64,000 nucleotides of DNA from an uncultured Tateyamaria sp. (lineage in GTDB: Bacteria; Pseudomonadota; Alphaproteobacteria; Rhodobacterales; Rhodobacteraceae): contig NZ_CANNES010000007.1 of NCBI RefSeq assembly GCF_947503705.1, positions 158,668 through 222,667 on the forward strand, read 5' to 3'. Positions 44,198 through 52,920 of this stretch are shown here, one piece after another. The translations under genes were made by a program, and so were the position numbers. Numbering within the stretch: the stretch's first letter is position 1; each line of letters begins with the position of its first letter. Under the pieces are notes generated by a model that was given only the letters and a program-made list of their open reading frames with translations, made no database searches and had not been told where the DNA came from.

Positions 44198-45645
44198 TAC
44201 GCTCTCCAGAATTGGACGGTGAGGATGACATAGACGGCCATCAGTTCCAGCCGCCCGATCAGCATCGCGGCGGCCAACAGCCATTTGGCAGTGTCGTTGA
44301 GGCCCGCAAAATTGCCTGCCGGGCCAATCTGATCGCCAAAGCCGGGCCCCACATTCGCCAGTGCCGCGGCCGCACCCGAGATCGAGGTGGTGAAATCAAG
44401 TCCGGTCATGGCCAAAGCGACTGCCAGCAGGCCCAAGGTGACCGTGAAAAAGACAAAGAAGGACATGACCGAGTTCAGCACGTCCTCGCCCACAGGGCGG
44501 CCAGCATAGCGCGGGGTAAAGATGCCATGGGGGCTGCGGGTCTTTTGCAATTGGGCGCGGATCGACGCGAACAAAAGCTGGTACCGGAAAATCTTGATAG
44601 AGCACGCTGTCGAGCCAGCGCAGCCTCCGATCAGACCTGTGAAGAACAGCACTGCAATTGCGAAACTACCCCATTGCCCATAATCGGCATTGGCAAAACC
44701 GGTGCCTGTCATCAGCGAGACCGAGTTGAAGAGCGCCGTGCGCACTGCACCCTCGTTGATCGCGTTTTGCTGCCACAAATTCCAACCCGAAATCAGCAGC
44801 ACAATGACCAGCGCAGTGGCCAAAAAGGCGTGAATTTGCGTGTCTTGCAAGAGCGGCCGGGCCGTGCCCGCGCTCAGCTGAACAAAGCGCACGAAAGGCA
44901 AGGCCGCCAGCAGCATAAAGATCGTTGCCACATAGGACACCGCTGGATCGAACGCCCCGAACGAGGCGTCGTAATTGGCAAAGCCGCCTGTTGCGATGGT
45001 TGTCATGGCGTGCACGGTGGCATCAAAGGCGTTCATGCCCGCCACCAGATAGGCAAGCGCACAGATCATGGTCAGCGCCACATAGATCACCGAAATGCGG
45101 CTGGCGATTTCCGTCGCCCGGGGCAAGATTTTACCAAATGTATCAAAGGATTCGGTGCGGAATATCTGCATACCCCCGACCCGCAGTTCGGGCAGAAACA
45201 CCATGGCCACAACGATGATGCCGATGCCGCCAAGCCATTGCAGGATGCCGCGCCACAGCAGCAGGCCTTTAGGCAGCTCTTCCAGCCCCGACAGCACGGT
45301 CGACCCGGTCGTGGTCAACCCGGACATCGCCTCGAAAAAAGCGTCGACAAAGCGGGCCTCAGTCGCGCCGAAAAAGAACGGCAGTGCCCCAAAAATGGGC
45401 AAGGCGAGCCAGACACCGGTGGTGAGCAGAAATGTTTGCTGGATCGTCAGCCCTTCACGCACACCATTCGCGCAACTGAGCGCAATGGCACCACCCGTAA
45501 AGACAGTGATGACGGCACATTCGGCAAAGATTGGCCAATGCTCCCGCCCCTCGGCCAGGTCAACCAGCATGGGCAGGATCATGGCCACTCCAAGCACGGC
45601 CACAAGCAGGCCGATCACGTATCCAACTGGGCGCATATCCAACAT
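44197..45645 (-). CDS. trkH: TrkH-family potassium uptake protein
   Basis: 482 residues from ATG 45645 (another ATG nine bases later). Multiple membrane helices hold four P-loops: FFEAMSGLTTTGSTVLSGLEELPKG, MTTIATGGFANYDASFG, SLMTGTGFANADYGQWG and GAAAALANVGPGFGDQIG. Selectivity Gly residues (TTGST, TGGF, GTGF, VGPG) are visible. GGCAGSTACSIKIFRYQLL is the conserved TM region of TrkH. It needs a TrkA NAD-binding partner, not in the window. It is co-translated with the downstream ThDP enzyme. Confidence 0.94.
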   Translation of the reverse strand: MLDMRPVGYVIGLLVAVLGVAMILPMLVDLAEGREHWPIFAECAVITVFTGGAIALSCANGVREGLTIQQTFLLTTGVWLALPIFGALPFFFGATEARFVDAFFEAMSGLTTTGSTVLSGLEELPKGLLLWRGILQWLGGIGIIVVAMVFLPELRVGGMQIFRTESFDTFGKILPRATEIASRISVIYVALTMICALAYLVAGMNAFDATVHAMTTIATGGFANYDASFGAFDPAVSYVATIFMLLAALPFVRFVQLSAGTARPLLQDTQIHAFLATALVIVLLISGWNLWQQNAINEGAVRTALFNSVSLMTGTGFANADYGQWGSFAIAVLFFTGLIGGCAGSTACSIKIFRYQLLFASIRAQLQKTRSPHGIFTPRYAGRPVGEDVLNSVMSFFVFFTVTLGLLAVALAMTGLDFTTSISGAAAALANVGPGFGDQIGPAGNFAGLNDTAKWLLAAAMLIGRLELMAVYVILTVQFWRA

Positions 45646-45737
45646 AGCGCCAGCGTTGAAGCGCCGCCTGCCTGCTGTCAAGCAGGTGACGCCTGGCGCT
45701 GTGAAAACTTGCGGTGGCGTGCTGCGCCCGTGTCAGA

Positions 45738-45965
45738 TCAGACGTGCATCAAGTCGCGGAATACATAGGCCGTGATGTCAGTGCGGCGCAGGTTCATTGC
45801 GGCCAGTTCTTCATCTGTTTTGGCGTTCAACGCCTCAATCCGCTGCATCCGCGCGTCCATTGCGGCAGAAATGGTGAGAGCACGGCTCACGGATGTGAAA
45901 AACCCGGTGATGCCATTCCAGATCGCGGCGACAAAGCTGGGTTGGGTTTGTGTAAGATAGGCCAT
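45738..45965 (-). CDS. DUF1127-like small protein
   Basis: 75 residues from ATG 45965. The N-terminal amphipathic segment (SFVAAIWNGITGFFTSVSRALT) is followed by a DUF1127-type tail (MQRIEALNAKTDEELAAMNLRRTDITAYVFRDLMHV). In alphaproteobacteria small DUF1127 proteins can be regulatory or RNA-binding and stress-linked; here that is only a family guess. It is monocistronic, 92 bp downstream of which trkH starts in the same direction. The 279 bp before its start hold no clear gene. Confidence 0.8.
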   Translation of the reverse strand: MAYLTQTQPSFVAAIWNGITGFFTSVSRALTISAAMDARMQRIEALNAKTDEELAAMNLRRTDITAYVFRDLMHV

Positions 45966-46244
45966 CGGATACCTCGTATCTATTTGATTTCGTGTCCTCC
46001 CGATGGTTTCGAAAATAAGGATGTATGGCCGAAATGACCAATGCCGATCCTGCATGGCCGGGTTGTCATGAGCGGGCGGCGGGTTGCGGTTGGTGCGCAG
46101 GTTACAGGCCGGGATGTACGCCTAGCGAGGATATGCGGCAAACGTTTGAGCCGGAAGCATCAGATGGCGGAACACTTCGCCACTGGAGTGCAGTGCCATG
46201 ACGATGCCGCAATCCCGGTACGGCGGAAGTCGCCCCCGCCGTCG

Positions 46245-47042
46245 TCAATCGAATTTGGGTGCGCGTTTCTGGAAGGTTGCGGCAACCACCTCCATCTGGT
46301 GGGGTCTGCCGATGAGTGCTGCTTGCGCCCGGCTTTCTTCTAGCAAGACCGCATCGGCATCGTTGGTTTCGGCAAAGCCGATCAGCGCCTTGGCGGCCCG
46401 CAGCGCCGATGGCGACTTCTGCGTCAGCATTTCGGCCAGTTCCAGCGCTGCGCTCAGCGGGTCGTCTGCCAGTTCGGTGACAAGCCCCCACGTCTCGGCC
46501 TGGCGCGCGTCAATGGGCGTCGCCGTATAGGTCAGTTTCCGCAGCACATCCCCTCGCACCAAGCGAGGCAACAGGACCATGCCCCCCATGTCCGGTACGA
46601 TGCCCCACTTCATTTCCATCACAGCCAGTTTGGCATCCGGGGCCGCGATCCGAATGTCAGCCCCCAGCGCCAGTTGCAGACCCGCGCCATAGCAGACCCC
46701 ATGAACTGCCGCGATCACGGGCATGGGCACGCGGGTCCAGACCATTGCGACCTCTTGCCATTGGTTTGTCGTGCCGTTCCCATGGCTGCGCGGCATCAGC
46801 AGATCGTCCGGGTCCTTGCCGATCATGGCGCCAAGGCTGCCTACGTCGATCCCCGCACAGAACCCCTTGCCCTCGCCAGAGATCACGCAGACGCGCGCAT
46901 CCGACTCCGCAACTTCCAGTCCAGCCGCAATGACCGCGTCGATCATGGCCTGATCCACTGCATTCATCTTGTCAGGCCGCGTCAGGCGGACATGGGCGAT
47001 GTGGTTTTCATAAGTGACGGAAACGCGAGGGGTGTCGGACAT
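46245..47042 (-). CDS. enoyl-CoA hydratase/isomerase (crotonase) family protein
   Basis: 265 residues from ATG 47042. The crotonase core has VRLTRPDKMNAVD, the oxyanion-hole motif VISGEGKGFCAGIDVGSLG, and MPVIAAVHGVCYGAGLQLALGADIRIAAPDAKLAVMEMKWGIVPDMGG. The Asp in GIVPDMGG is the position used by dienoyl-CoA isomerases, while the hydratase Glu pair is not clear, so isomerase activity is the better guess. It is leftward, 74 bp below a tiny Tat-signal ORF. Confidence 0.87.
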   Translation of the reverse strand: MSDTPRVSVTYENHIAHVRLTRPDKMNAVDQAMIDAVIAAGLEVAESDARVCVISGEGKGFCAGIDVGSLGAMIGKDPDDLLMPRSHGNGTTNQWQEVAMVWTRVPMPVIAAVHGVCYGAGLQLALGADIRIAAPDAKLAVMEMKWGIVPDMGGMVLLPRLVRGDVLRKLTYTATPIDARQAETWGLVTELADDPLSAALELAEMLTQKSPSALRAAKALIGFAETNDADAVLLEESRAQAALIGRPHQMEVVAATFQKRAPKFD

Positions 47043-47116
47043 GGGGGCTCCTTGTGCATAGCCCACAGACAAGCCGATCTTGTGCGCCCGCGCCAGCGAA
47101 ACGTGGGGGCAGCCCC

Positions 47117-47284
47117 CTAGTGCACGACGCGTTCGACCGCGCGCATCATGCCCAGCGATTTGTCATAGACCAATGTCAGGATACGCCGCCCGCTGCCGGA
47201 GCGGGCCAATGTGACGGGCAAAGCCCGCACGGCCCCTGCTGCGGCGACGCTGGACAGGAAACCCCGGCGTGTAAGATGGGTCAT
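47117..47284 (-). CDS. 55-residue Tat-signal mini-protein
   Basis: A complete leftward frame from ATG 47284 to TAG 47117, too short for most gene finders. It begins MTHLTRRGFLSSVAAAGAVRALP, a twin-arginine (RRGFL) signal followed by an Ala-rich h-region. About 30 residues remain (VTLARSGSGRRILTLVYDKSLG then MMRAVERVVH). GGAGCGACCC precedes the start. It is divergent from the HisC-like gene and lies before the crotonase. It may be a real small exported protein or a decayed remnant of a Tat substrate. Confidence 0.6.
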   Translation of the reverse strand: MTHLTRRGFLSSVAAAGAVRALPVTLARSGSGRRILTLVYDKSLGMMRAVERVVH

Positions 47285-47383
47285 GGGTCGCTCCTTTCAG
47301 TTGCGAACGATTCTCATATAGGTGCGCAAAGCCAATTCTCCAAACGCTTGCCCTGCCTTGCCGTGCACGCTAGGCCTGCTGAC

Positions 47384-48487
47384 ATGACTGATTTACGCCT
47401 GACACCGCTTGCCGCCAGCCTGCCCTCTACCGTGCCTTTCGTGGGCCCCGAAGCGCAGGAACGGGGGCATGGTCGCGCGTTTGACGCCCGGCTTGGCGCG
47501 AACGAAAATGTCTTTGGCCCCTCGCCTGCTGCCATCGCCGCGATGGCCGCCACAGACCAGTGGAAATACGGCGACCCCGAAAGCTTTGAGTTGCGCATTG
47601 CACTGGCCGCCCATCACGGCACGACGCCTGATCACATTATGGTCGGCGAGGGGATTGATGCGCTGCTGGGCTATCTTGTACGCTTGTTTGTGGGCCCGGG
47701 CGATCACGTGGTGACCTCGCTGGGGGCTTACCCGACCTTCAACTATCACGTGGCGGGCTTCGGCGGCACATTGCACACCGTGCCTTACGTGGATGATCAC
47801 GAAGATCCCGTCAGCCTGTTTGCCAAGGCCGCCGAGGTTGCGGCCAAGCTGGTGTACCTCGCCAATCCGGACAATCCGATGGGCACCTGGCATGATGGCG
47901 CCACATTGGAGGCCGCACTTGATGACCTGCCCGAGGGCACAGTGCTGGTTCTGGATGAGGCTTATATCGACACGGCCCCCGCAGGAACTGCCCCCGACCT
48001 GGACGCAGACGATCCGCGTGTCATACGCATGCGCACCTTTTCCAAAGCCTATGGCATGGCCGGTGCAAGGGTGGGATATGCCGTCGGCGCGCCCGAGATG
48101 ATCAGCGCGTTCAACAAAGTGCGCAATCACTTTGGGCTGAACCGGTCAGCGCAAGCCGGGGCCTTGGCCGCGTTGAAAGACCAGACATATCTCACAGACG
48201 TACTTGAGAAGATCGCAGCGTCCCGCGCGCGGATCATCACCATCGCAGAGGCCAATGGCCTGACTTGCCTGCCCTCGGCCACCAATTTCGTGGCAATTGA
48301 CTGCGGCGCGGATGGTGTCTTTGCCAAGGCCGTCCTGGACGCGCTGATCGGGATGGGCATATTCGTTCGCATGCCCTTTGCCGCGCCGCAAAACCGTTGC
48401 ATCCGCATAAGCTGTGGCACGCCCGCGGATTTGGACGTGGTGGCGGACGCCCTGCCCCGCGCACTTGATCACGCAAAAAAGGGCTGA
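47384..48487 (+). CDS. HisC-like PLP-dependent aminotransferase
   Basis: 367 residues from ATG 47384. Fold type I aminotransferase class I/II of the histidinol-phosphate aminotransferase group. Motifs are ARLGANENVFGPSPAAIAAM, WKYGDPESFELR, IMVGEGIDALLGYLVR, YLANPDNPMGTW (Asn), LVLDEAYIDT (Asp), RTFSKAYGMAGARVGYAVG (Schiff-base Lys) and NRCIRISCGTP (C-terminal Arg). It may act on histidinol phosphate or an aromatic amino acid. It is not in a his operon, so the latter or a paralogous role is as likely. Confidence 0.87.
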   Translation: MTDLRLTPLAASLPSTVPFVGPEAQERGHGRAFDARLGANENVFGPSPAAIAAMAATDQWKYGDPESFELRIALAAHHGTTPDHIMVGEGIDALLGYLVRLFVGPGDHVVTSLGAYPTFNYHVAGFGGTLHTVPYVDDHEDPVSLFAKAAEVAAKLVYLANPDNPMGTWHDGATLEAALDDLPEGTVLVLDEAYIDTAPAGTAPDLDADDPRVIRMRTFSKAYGMAGARVGYAVGAPEMISAFNKVRNHFGLNRSAQAGALAALKDQTYLTDVLEKIAASRARIITIAEANGLTCLPSATNFVAIDCGADGVFAKAVLDALIGMGIFVRMPFAAPQNRCIRISCGTPADLDVVADALPRALDHAKKG

Positions 48488-48544
48488 CAGGCGCGCGGCG
48501 CCACCTATAGTTTGAGGCAGAGAATGATCTGCTTTGAGGCTGTC

Positions 48545-48763
48545 ATGGAAGATCACAGAATGGGCAGCGCGCCCAACTACACAACTGCTTGTATCGTGAT
48601 GTTCGGTGTGAACGTCATGATGTTATTGATCCTGGCCTGGGTGTTTTGGGGCTTGCTCGCGGCCGTTTTTCTGGCCCTGTGCCTCAACCACCTGATGGAC
48701 CGAATGTCGGTCTGGGCTGCCGCCCGCCAGGCCGCGTCGATCCGGCGCGGCAAAAGGCTCTGA
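48545..48763 (+). CDS. small inner-membrane protein, unknown
   Basis: 72 residues from ATG 48545 (a longer start at 48512 is possible). Two adjacent hydrophobic segments (TACIVMFGVNVMMLLILAWVFWGLLAAVFLALCLN) form a probable hairpin. A basic cytoplasmic tail (WAAARQAASIRRGKRL) follows. It starts 57 bp after the HisC-like gene on the same strand. I do not recognise a family. Confidence 0.6.
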   Translation: MEDHRMGSAPNYTTACIVMFGVNVMMLLILAWVFWGLLAAVFLALCLNHLMDRMSVWAAARQAASIRRGKRL

Positions 48764-48861
48764 GCGCGGCGAGGCTCAGCCCCTCGGGCATATGCGCGCC
48801 TCCCCCCTCCCGGGGACTATTTTAAAACTGATACACTGGAACGCCCCGCGTTAGGCCCTGA

Positions 48862-48887
48862 CCCGCAAGGCGGAGGTATCCTCGGCC
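48862..48887 (-). repeat. second copy of the AAGGCGGAGG hairpin
   Basis: 48862-48883 matches 42510-42531 at 20 of 22 positions. GGCGGAGG (48869-48876) folds onto CCTCGGCC (48880-48887) with one mismatch, 22 bp past the stop of the leftward aminotransferase. It probably serves as that gene's 3'-end hairpin. Confidence 0.5.
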
Positions 48888-48908
48888 ACGCGACAGTCAC
48901 AAAAAGCG

Positions 48909-50117
48909 CTAGCCTTTTCCAATGACCTGAGCCGCCGCCTCTAGCGCGCCTGTGCCATGTGGGATGTCGAGGGCGATCAAACCCGCTTCGATCCCGCCCA
49001 AAAGCCCCATGATCATATGCCCGTTCACGTGACCCATATGCCCCAGCCGGAAAAACCCATGCCATGCCGGATCGCCTGGCGGTGCCATGCCAAGGCCAAT
49101 GCCCAGGGTCAGGCCAAGGTTATGCTCGACCCAGTCGCGAAGGGCCGTGGCATGGGGGGCCTCAAGCCGCAGGGAGGTGACGGCAACGCTGCGATGGGCT
49201 GCGTCGGCGACGTTCAGCTCAAGCGGCCCGGTGCTGCCCCAGGCATCGCACGCCGCCCAGATTGCGCGGGCCAGCAAAGCATGACGTTTCCACACCGCTT
49301 CCATCCCTTCGGTGTGGATTATGTCAAGCGCGGTGCGCAGACCATAAAGGTGATGGGTCGGGGCGGTCCCGTTCCAGTACATAAAGAATTCTTCGGGATT
49401 GGCGCGCGGTGTCCAATCCCAATAGCGGCTGACGCGCGCCATATCCGCCCGCACCTGTGCGGCCTTGTCATTAAAGAACACGAACGCCATCCCCGGTGGC
49501 ACCATCAGCCCCTTTTGACAGCCCGCCACCATTACATCGACGCCCCAGGCATCCATTTCAAAGTGGTCGCAGGCCAGCGACGCAATGCAATCAGCCATCA
49601 AGAGCGCGGGGTGCTCGGCGGCGTCCAGCGCCTTGCGCACCGCATGGATATCGTTGCGGATCGAAGTCGACGTATCAACATGGACGGCCAGCACGGCCTT
49701 GATCTTGTGGCTTGTGTCGGCGCGCAGGGCTGCTTCGATCTGGTCCATATCCATAGGCGCGCGCTTGCCGAAATCCATGATCTGGACCTCCGCCCCGAGC
49801 CCTTCGGCCATGTCGGCCCATCCATGGGCAAAACGCCCCGTTGCGGGCACCAGTACCGTGTCACCGGGCGCGATGGTGTTGGCCAACGCAGCTTCCCAGG
49901 CCGCATGGCCATTGCCGATATACATCGCCACGTGCCCGACCGTGCGCGCCACTCTTTTCAGATCTGGCCCCAGGGTGGCTGCCATATCCACAAGCGCACC
50001 GGCATAGATGTTTGGCGCACCACGATGCATCGCCTGCAATACAGCGTCAGGGATCACCGATGGGCCAGGAATGGCCAGATACTCGCGCCCAAATCGGGCG
50101 ATGGGGGGCATGGACAT
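48909..50117 (-). CDS. class V aminotransferase (serine-glyoxylate type)
   Basis: 402 residues. It starts MSMPPIARFGREYLAIPGPSVIPDAVLQAM (GPS motif), with YIGNGHAAWEAALANT, PALLMADCIASLACDHFEMDAWGVDVMVAGCQKGLMVPPGMAF (PLP Asp, and Schiff-base Lys after Gln) and FRLGHMGHVNGHMIMGLLGGIEAGL at the C-terminus. This is the SgaA/AGXT pattern: serine or alanine to glyoxylate, peripheral to the serine cycle and photorespiration-like glycine metabolism. It is monocistronic and shares the family, though little identity, with the protein at 23495. Confidence 0.88.
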   Translation of the reverse strand: MSMPPIARFGREYLAIPGPSVIPDAVLQAMHRGAPNIYAGALVDMAATLGPDLKRVARTVGHVAMYIGNGHAAWEAALANTIAPGDTVLVPATGRFAHGWADMAEGLGAEVQIMDFGKRAPMDMDQIEAALRADTSHKIKAVLAVHVDTSTSIRNDIHAVRKALDAAEHPALLMADCIASLACDHFEMDAWGVDVMVAGCQKGLMVPPGMAFVFFNDKAAQVRADMARVSRYWDWTPRANPEEFFMYWNGTAPTHHLYGLRTALDIIHTEGMEAVWKRHALLARAIWAACDAWGSTGPLELNVADAAHRSVAVTSLRLEAPHATALRDWVEHNLGLTLGIGLGMAPPGDPAWHGFFRLGHMGHVNGHMIMGLLGGIEAGLIALDIPHGTGALEAAAQVIGKG

Positions 50118-50273
50118 AAGATTCTCCGGAAAGATCGTGTGATGCGGACCGTAGCGTGCTGGGGCGCGCCGTCAATCTGATGCGCGACGCTTGCCCCGCT
50201 GGCGGGGGCAGGCTACACCACAGGTCCTGATGTCCCTCACCGGAGTGCGGCGCTGACCGCTGATGTTCCACGC

Positions 50274-52172
50274 GTGACCACCCCCACCCCTTCCTCTGCC
50301 GCTGACCAGAACGCCCCCGAAGCGCCGTCGACCCCGTCGGGGCCTTTGATGCGCTGGCTTTGGGCAACTTATTTGCGCAAGCATGTAGGCACGTTGATGA
50401 TTGCGGTCTGTTTCATGGCGCTTGAAGGGTCCATGCTGGGCGCGCTGAGTTACATGATGCAGCCCATGTTCGACAATGTTTTTGTCGAGGGTGATGGCAG
50501 TCTTCTGATCTGGGTGGGCCTGATCCTGATTGCGATCTTTCTGGTCCGCGCGGTGTCATCGGTGGTCCAGAAGGTCCTGCTGACCCGCATTGCACAGCGG
50601 ACCGCCGCCGCGTTGCGCATTGATTTGCTGGACCGGATGATGCTGCAGGACGGCAGCTTTCATCAAAGCCATCCGCCCGGTTTTCTGATCCAGCGTGTGC
50701 AATCGGATGTGAACGCCGTAGGCGACGTGTGGCGGGCCATCATCACTGGCGCAGGTCGCGATTTCATGGGGCTGATCGTGCTCTTGGGCGTGGCGATCAG
50801 CGTCGACTGGGTCTGGGCGCTGCTCGCCTTTGTGGGTATTCCGCTGCTGGTTTTGCCTGCGGCCATGGCCCAGAACTATGTCCGCCGGAATGCACGCCGG
50901 GCCCGTGACCTCGGTGCACACCTCTCGACCCGTCTGGACGAAGTGTTTCATGGCATCGTTCAAATCAAGCTGAACGCGCTCGAAAGCTACCAGTCGCGCC
51001 AATACCGCACCCTCACCGACCGCTTTGTCGACACCGAGGTCAAAGCCGCCTTTGGCGGGGCGGCGATCCCCGCGATGATCGACATCATTTCCGGCATCGG
51101 GTTCATGGCGGTGATCCTTTACGGCGGGGCCGAGATTATCGCGGGTGACAAGACCATCGGTCAATTCATGACCTTTTTCACCGCGATGGGCTTTGCTTTT
51201 GACCCGCTGCGTCGCCTGGGTGCGATTTCCGGACTGTGGCAGCAAGCGGCCGCAGCAATCGAGCGGATCAAGGAGCTTCTGGACGCGCCGTTGACACTCG
51301 CCTCGCCCAAGACGCCCAAGGCCGCCCCCATGGGCACCCCTCAGATCACAATGGAAAACGTATCGCTGAGCTATGGCGATACACAGGTACTGCACGATTT
51401 GTCCTTCACCGCACGTCCTGGCGAGACGACCGCTTTGGTGGGCGCGTCCGGCGCGGGCAAATCCACCGTTTTCAACCTGCTGACCCGGCTGGTCGATCCG
51501 CAATCAGGCAGCGTGCGCATCGGGGATGTTGCCACTTCTGATATGGACCTTGAGGACCTGCGGGGCCTTTATTCAGTAGTGACCCAAGAGGCGCTGCTTT
51601 TTGACGAGACCTTGCGCGAAAACATTCTGCTGGGCCGCACTGATGTGACTGATGCGGACCTGAAAACCGTTCTCGACGCGGCCCATGTGACCGATTTCGT
51701 CGAAAAGCTGCCCTTGGGTCTGGACACGCCTGTGGGCCCGCGTGGCTCTGCCCTTTCGGGGGGACAGCGGCAGCGGGTGGTGATCGCGCGCGCCCTCTTG
51801 CGCGACACACCCATTTTGCTGCTGGACGAGGCCACCTCGGCCCTCGATGCGCAATCCGAACAGGTCGTGCAAAACGCCTTGGACCGTTTGTCTTCCGGGC
51901 GCACGACCTTGGTGATTGCGCACCGTCTGTCGACCATTCGGGAAGCCGACAAGATTGTGGTGATGGATCGGGGCCGTGTATTGGATGAGGGCACCCATGA
52001 CGAATTGCTGGCCCGGGGTGGTATCTATGCCGACCTTTATCGCTTGCAGTTCAAGGACGGCAAAGCCGTTGTCGATATGTCGTCCTCGCGCACGCTTGAA
52101 CGTCGGTTGGACGCGGCACCTGGACACCGGGCGGGGTTGATCCAGCGCTTGGCCGCGCGGCTGTTTGGATAA
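50274..52172 (+). CDS. MsbA-type ABC exporter (membrane-ATPase fusion)
   Basis: 632 residues from GTG 50274; ATG 50349 would remove the Pro-rich 25 residues and is also possible. Six membrane helices (~30-320) precede an ATPase domain. Walker A is VGASGAGKST, Q-loop is VVTQEALLF, signature is LSGGQRQR, Walker B is ILLLDEATSALD and H-loop is IAHRLST. The length and coupling-helix pattern fit lipid A/lipopeptide or drug exporters of the MsbA family. It converges 12 bp from the glycosyltransferase stop. Substrate unknown. Confidence 0.9.
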   Translation: MTTPTPSSAADQNAPEAPSTPSGPLMRWLWATYLRKHVGTLMIAVCFMALEGSMLGALSYMMQPMFDNVFVEGDGSLLIWVGLILIAIFLVRAVSSVVQKVLLTRIAQRTAAALRIDLLDRMMLQDGSFHQSHPPGFLIQRVQSDVNAVGDVWRAIITGAGRDFMGLIVLLGVAISVDWVWALLAFVGIPLLVLPAAMAQNYVRRNARRARDLGAHLSTRLDEVFHGIVQIKLNALESYQSRQYRTLTDRFVDTEVKAAFGGAAIPAMIDIISGIGFMAVILYGGAEIIAGDKTIGQFMTFFTAMGFAFDPLRRLGAISGLWQQAAAAIERIKELLDAPLTLASPKTPKAAPMGTPQITMENVSLSYGDTQVLHDLSFTARPGETTALVGASGAGKSTVFNLLTRLVDPQSGSVRIGDVATSDMDLEDLRGLYSVVTQEALLFDETLRENILLGRTDVTDADLKTVLDAAHVTDFVEKLPLGLDTPVGPRGSALSGGQRQRVVIARALLRDTPILLLDEATSALDAQSEQVVQNALDRLSSGRTTLVIAHRLSTIREADKIVVMDRGRVLDEGTHDELLARGGIYADLYRLQFKDGKAVVDMSSSRTLERRLDAAPGHRAGLIQRLAARLFG

Positions 52173-52184
52173 GGGGTTTGCACC

Positions 52185-52853
52185 CTATCGGCGATAGGCT
52201 CGGGCCAATGTCGCAGGATCGGTGCCAATAAAATACCGCAAAAGCGTCCAGAGATTGCGCGCCCCGCGCCGTGCCCATCCTTGTGCCCGATATTTTGCAG
52301 AACTGGTGACCGCAATCGCGTCCAATGCGACCAACTGCCCTTTGAGGGCGCGAGCCAAGGCCACATCCTCCATCAGCGGTTGGTTGGGAAAACCGCCCAC
52401 GGCGTCATAGAGCCTGCGCGAGATCAGCAATCCCTGATCCCCGTATGGCAGGCCAAAGACCCGCGCTCGCAGGTTCGCCCAAGCAGCGACGAACCGCCCC
52501 CCCCGGTCAAAACGCAGCTTGAAATAGGCGGCCTTGCGTTGCGTCAAATGGGCGGCGGCCACGGCGGACCAACCTGGGTCAAGCACCGTGTCAGCATGAA
52601 TTACCAACAGCCATTCACCACGCGCGCCTTCGCAGCCCCGCCGCAATTGACCACCTCTTGACGGAGCGCCTGTCACAATGTTCGCGCCCCACGCGTCGGC
52701 CAATTTGAGCGTTTCGTCCGTCGACCCACCATCAGAGATCACCAATTCGGTGATCAGCCCCGTATCCAGCCCCTCGACCAGCGCGGCAAGACAAGCCGAC
52801 AGATCGGCCTGTGCGTTCAGCGTCGGAATGATGACAGATATAGGCGCAGCCAT
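52185..52853 (-). CDS. TIGR04283-type family-2 glycosyltransferase
   Basis: 222 residues, cytoplasmic, without membrane helices. GT-A signatures: ISVIIPTLNAQADLSACLAAL, LVISDGGSTDETLKLADAWG, GAPSRGGQLRRGCEGARGEWLLVIHADT (HAD metal site), FGLPYGDQGLLISRRLYDAVGGFPNQPLMEDVALARAL. The short length and ISDGGSTD/HADT pattern fit the TIGR04283 set, sometimes called arsenosugar glycosyltransferase. That role is a label of the family; the usual partner genes are not seen here. The stop lies in a CCTATCG/CGATAGG hairpin (52184-52198). Confidence 0.85.
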   Translation of the reverse strand: MAAPISVIIPTLNAQADLSACLAALVEGLDTGLITELVISDGGSTDETLKLADAWGANIVTGAPSRGGQLRRGCEGARGEWLLVIHADTVLDPGWSAVAAAHLTQRKAAYFKLRFDRGGRFVAAWANLRARVFGLPYGDQGLLISRRLYDAVGGFPNQPLMEDVALARALKGQLVALDAIAVTSSAKYRAQGWARRGARNLWTLLRYFIGTDPATLARAYRR

Positions 52854-52920
52854 GACGGCCCCTTTTGCATTGCTTTGGGGCTGCTATATGACAAGAAACC
52901 CAGACAAAAGGAACGGGCCC

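Noticed and set aside
45966..46244. Possible gene in the 279-bp gap before the DUF1127 gene
   Set aside because: Frames there are short and overlap the crotonase end; no ribosome site or recognisable motif.
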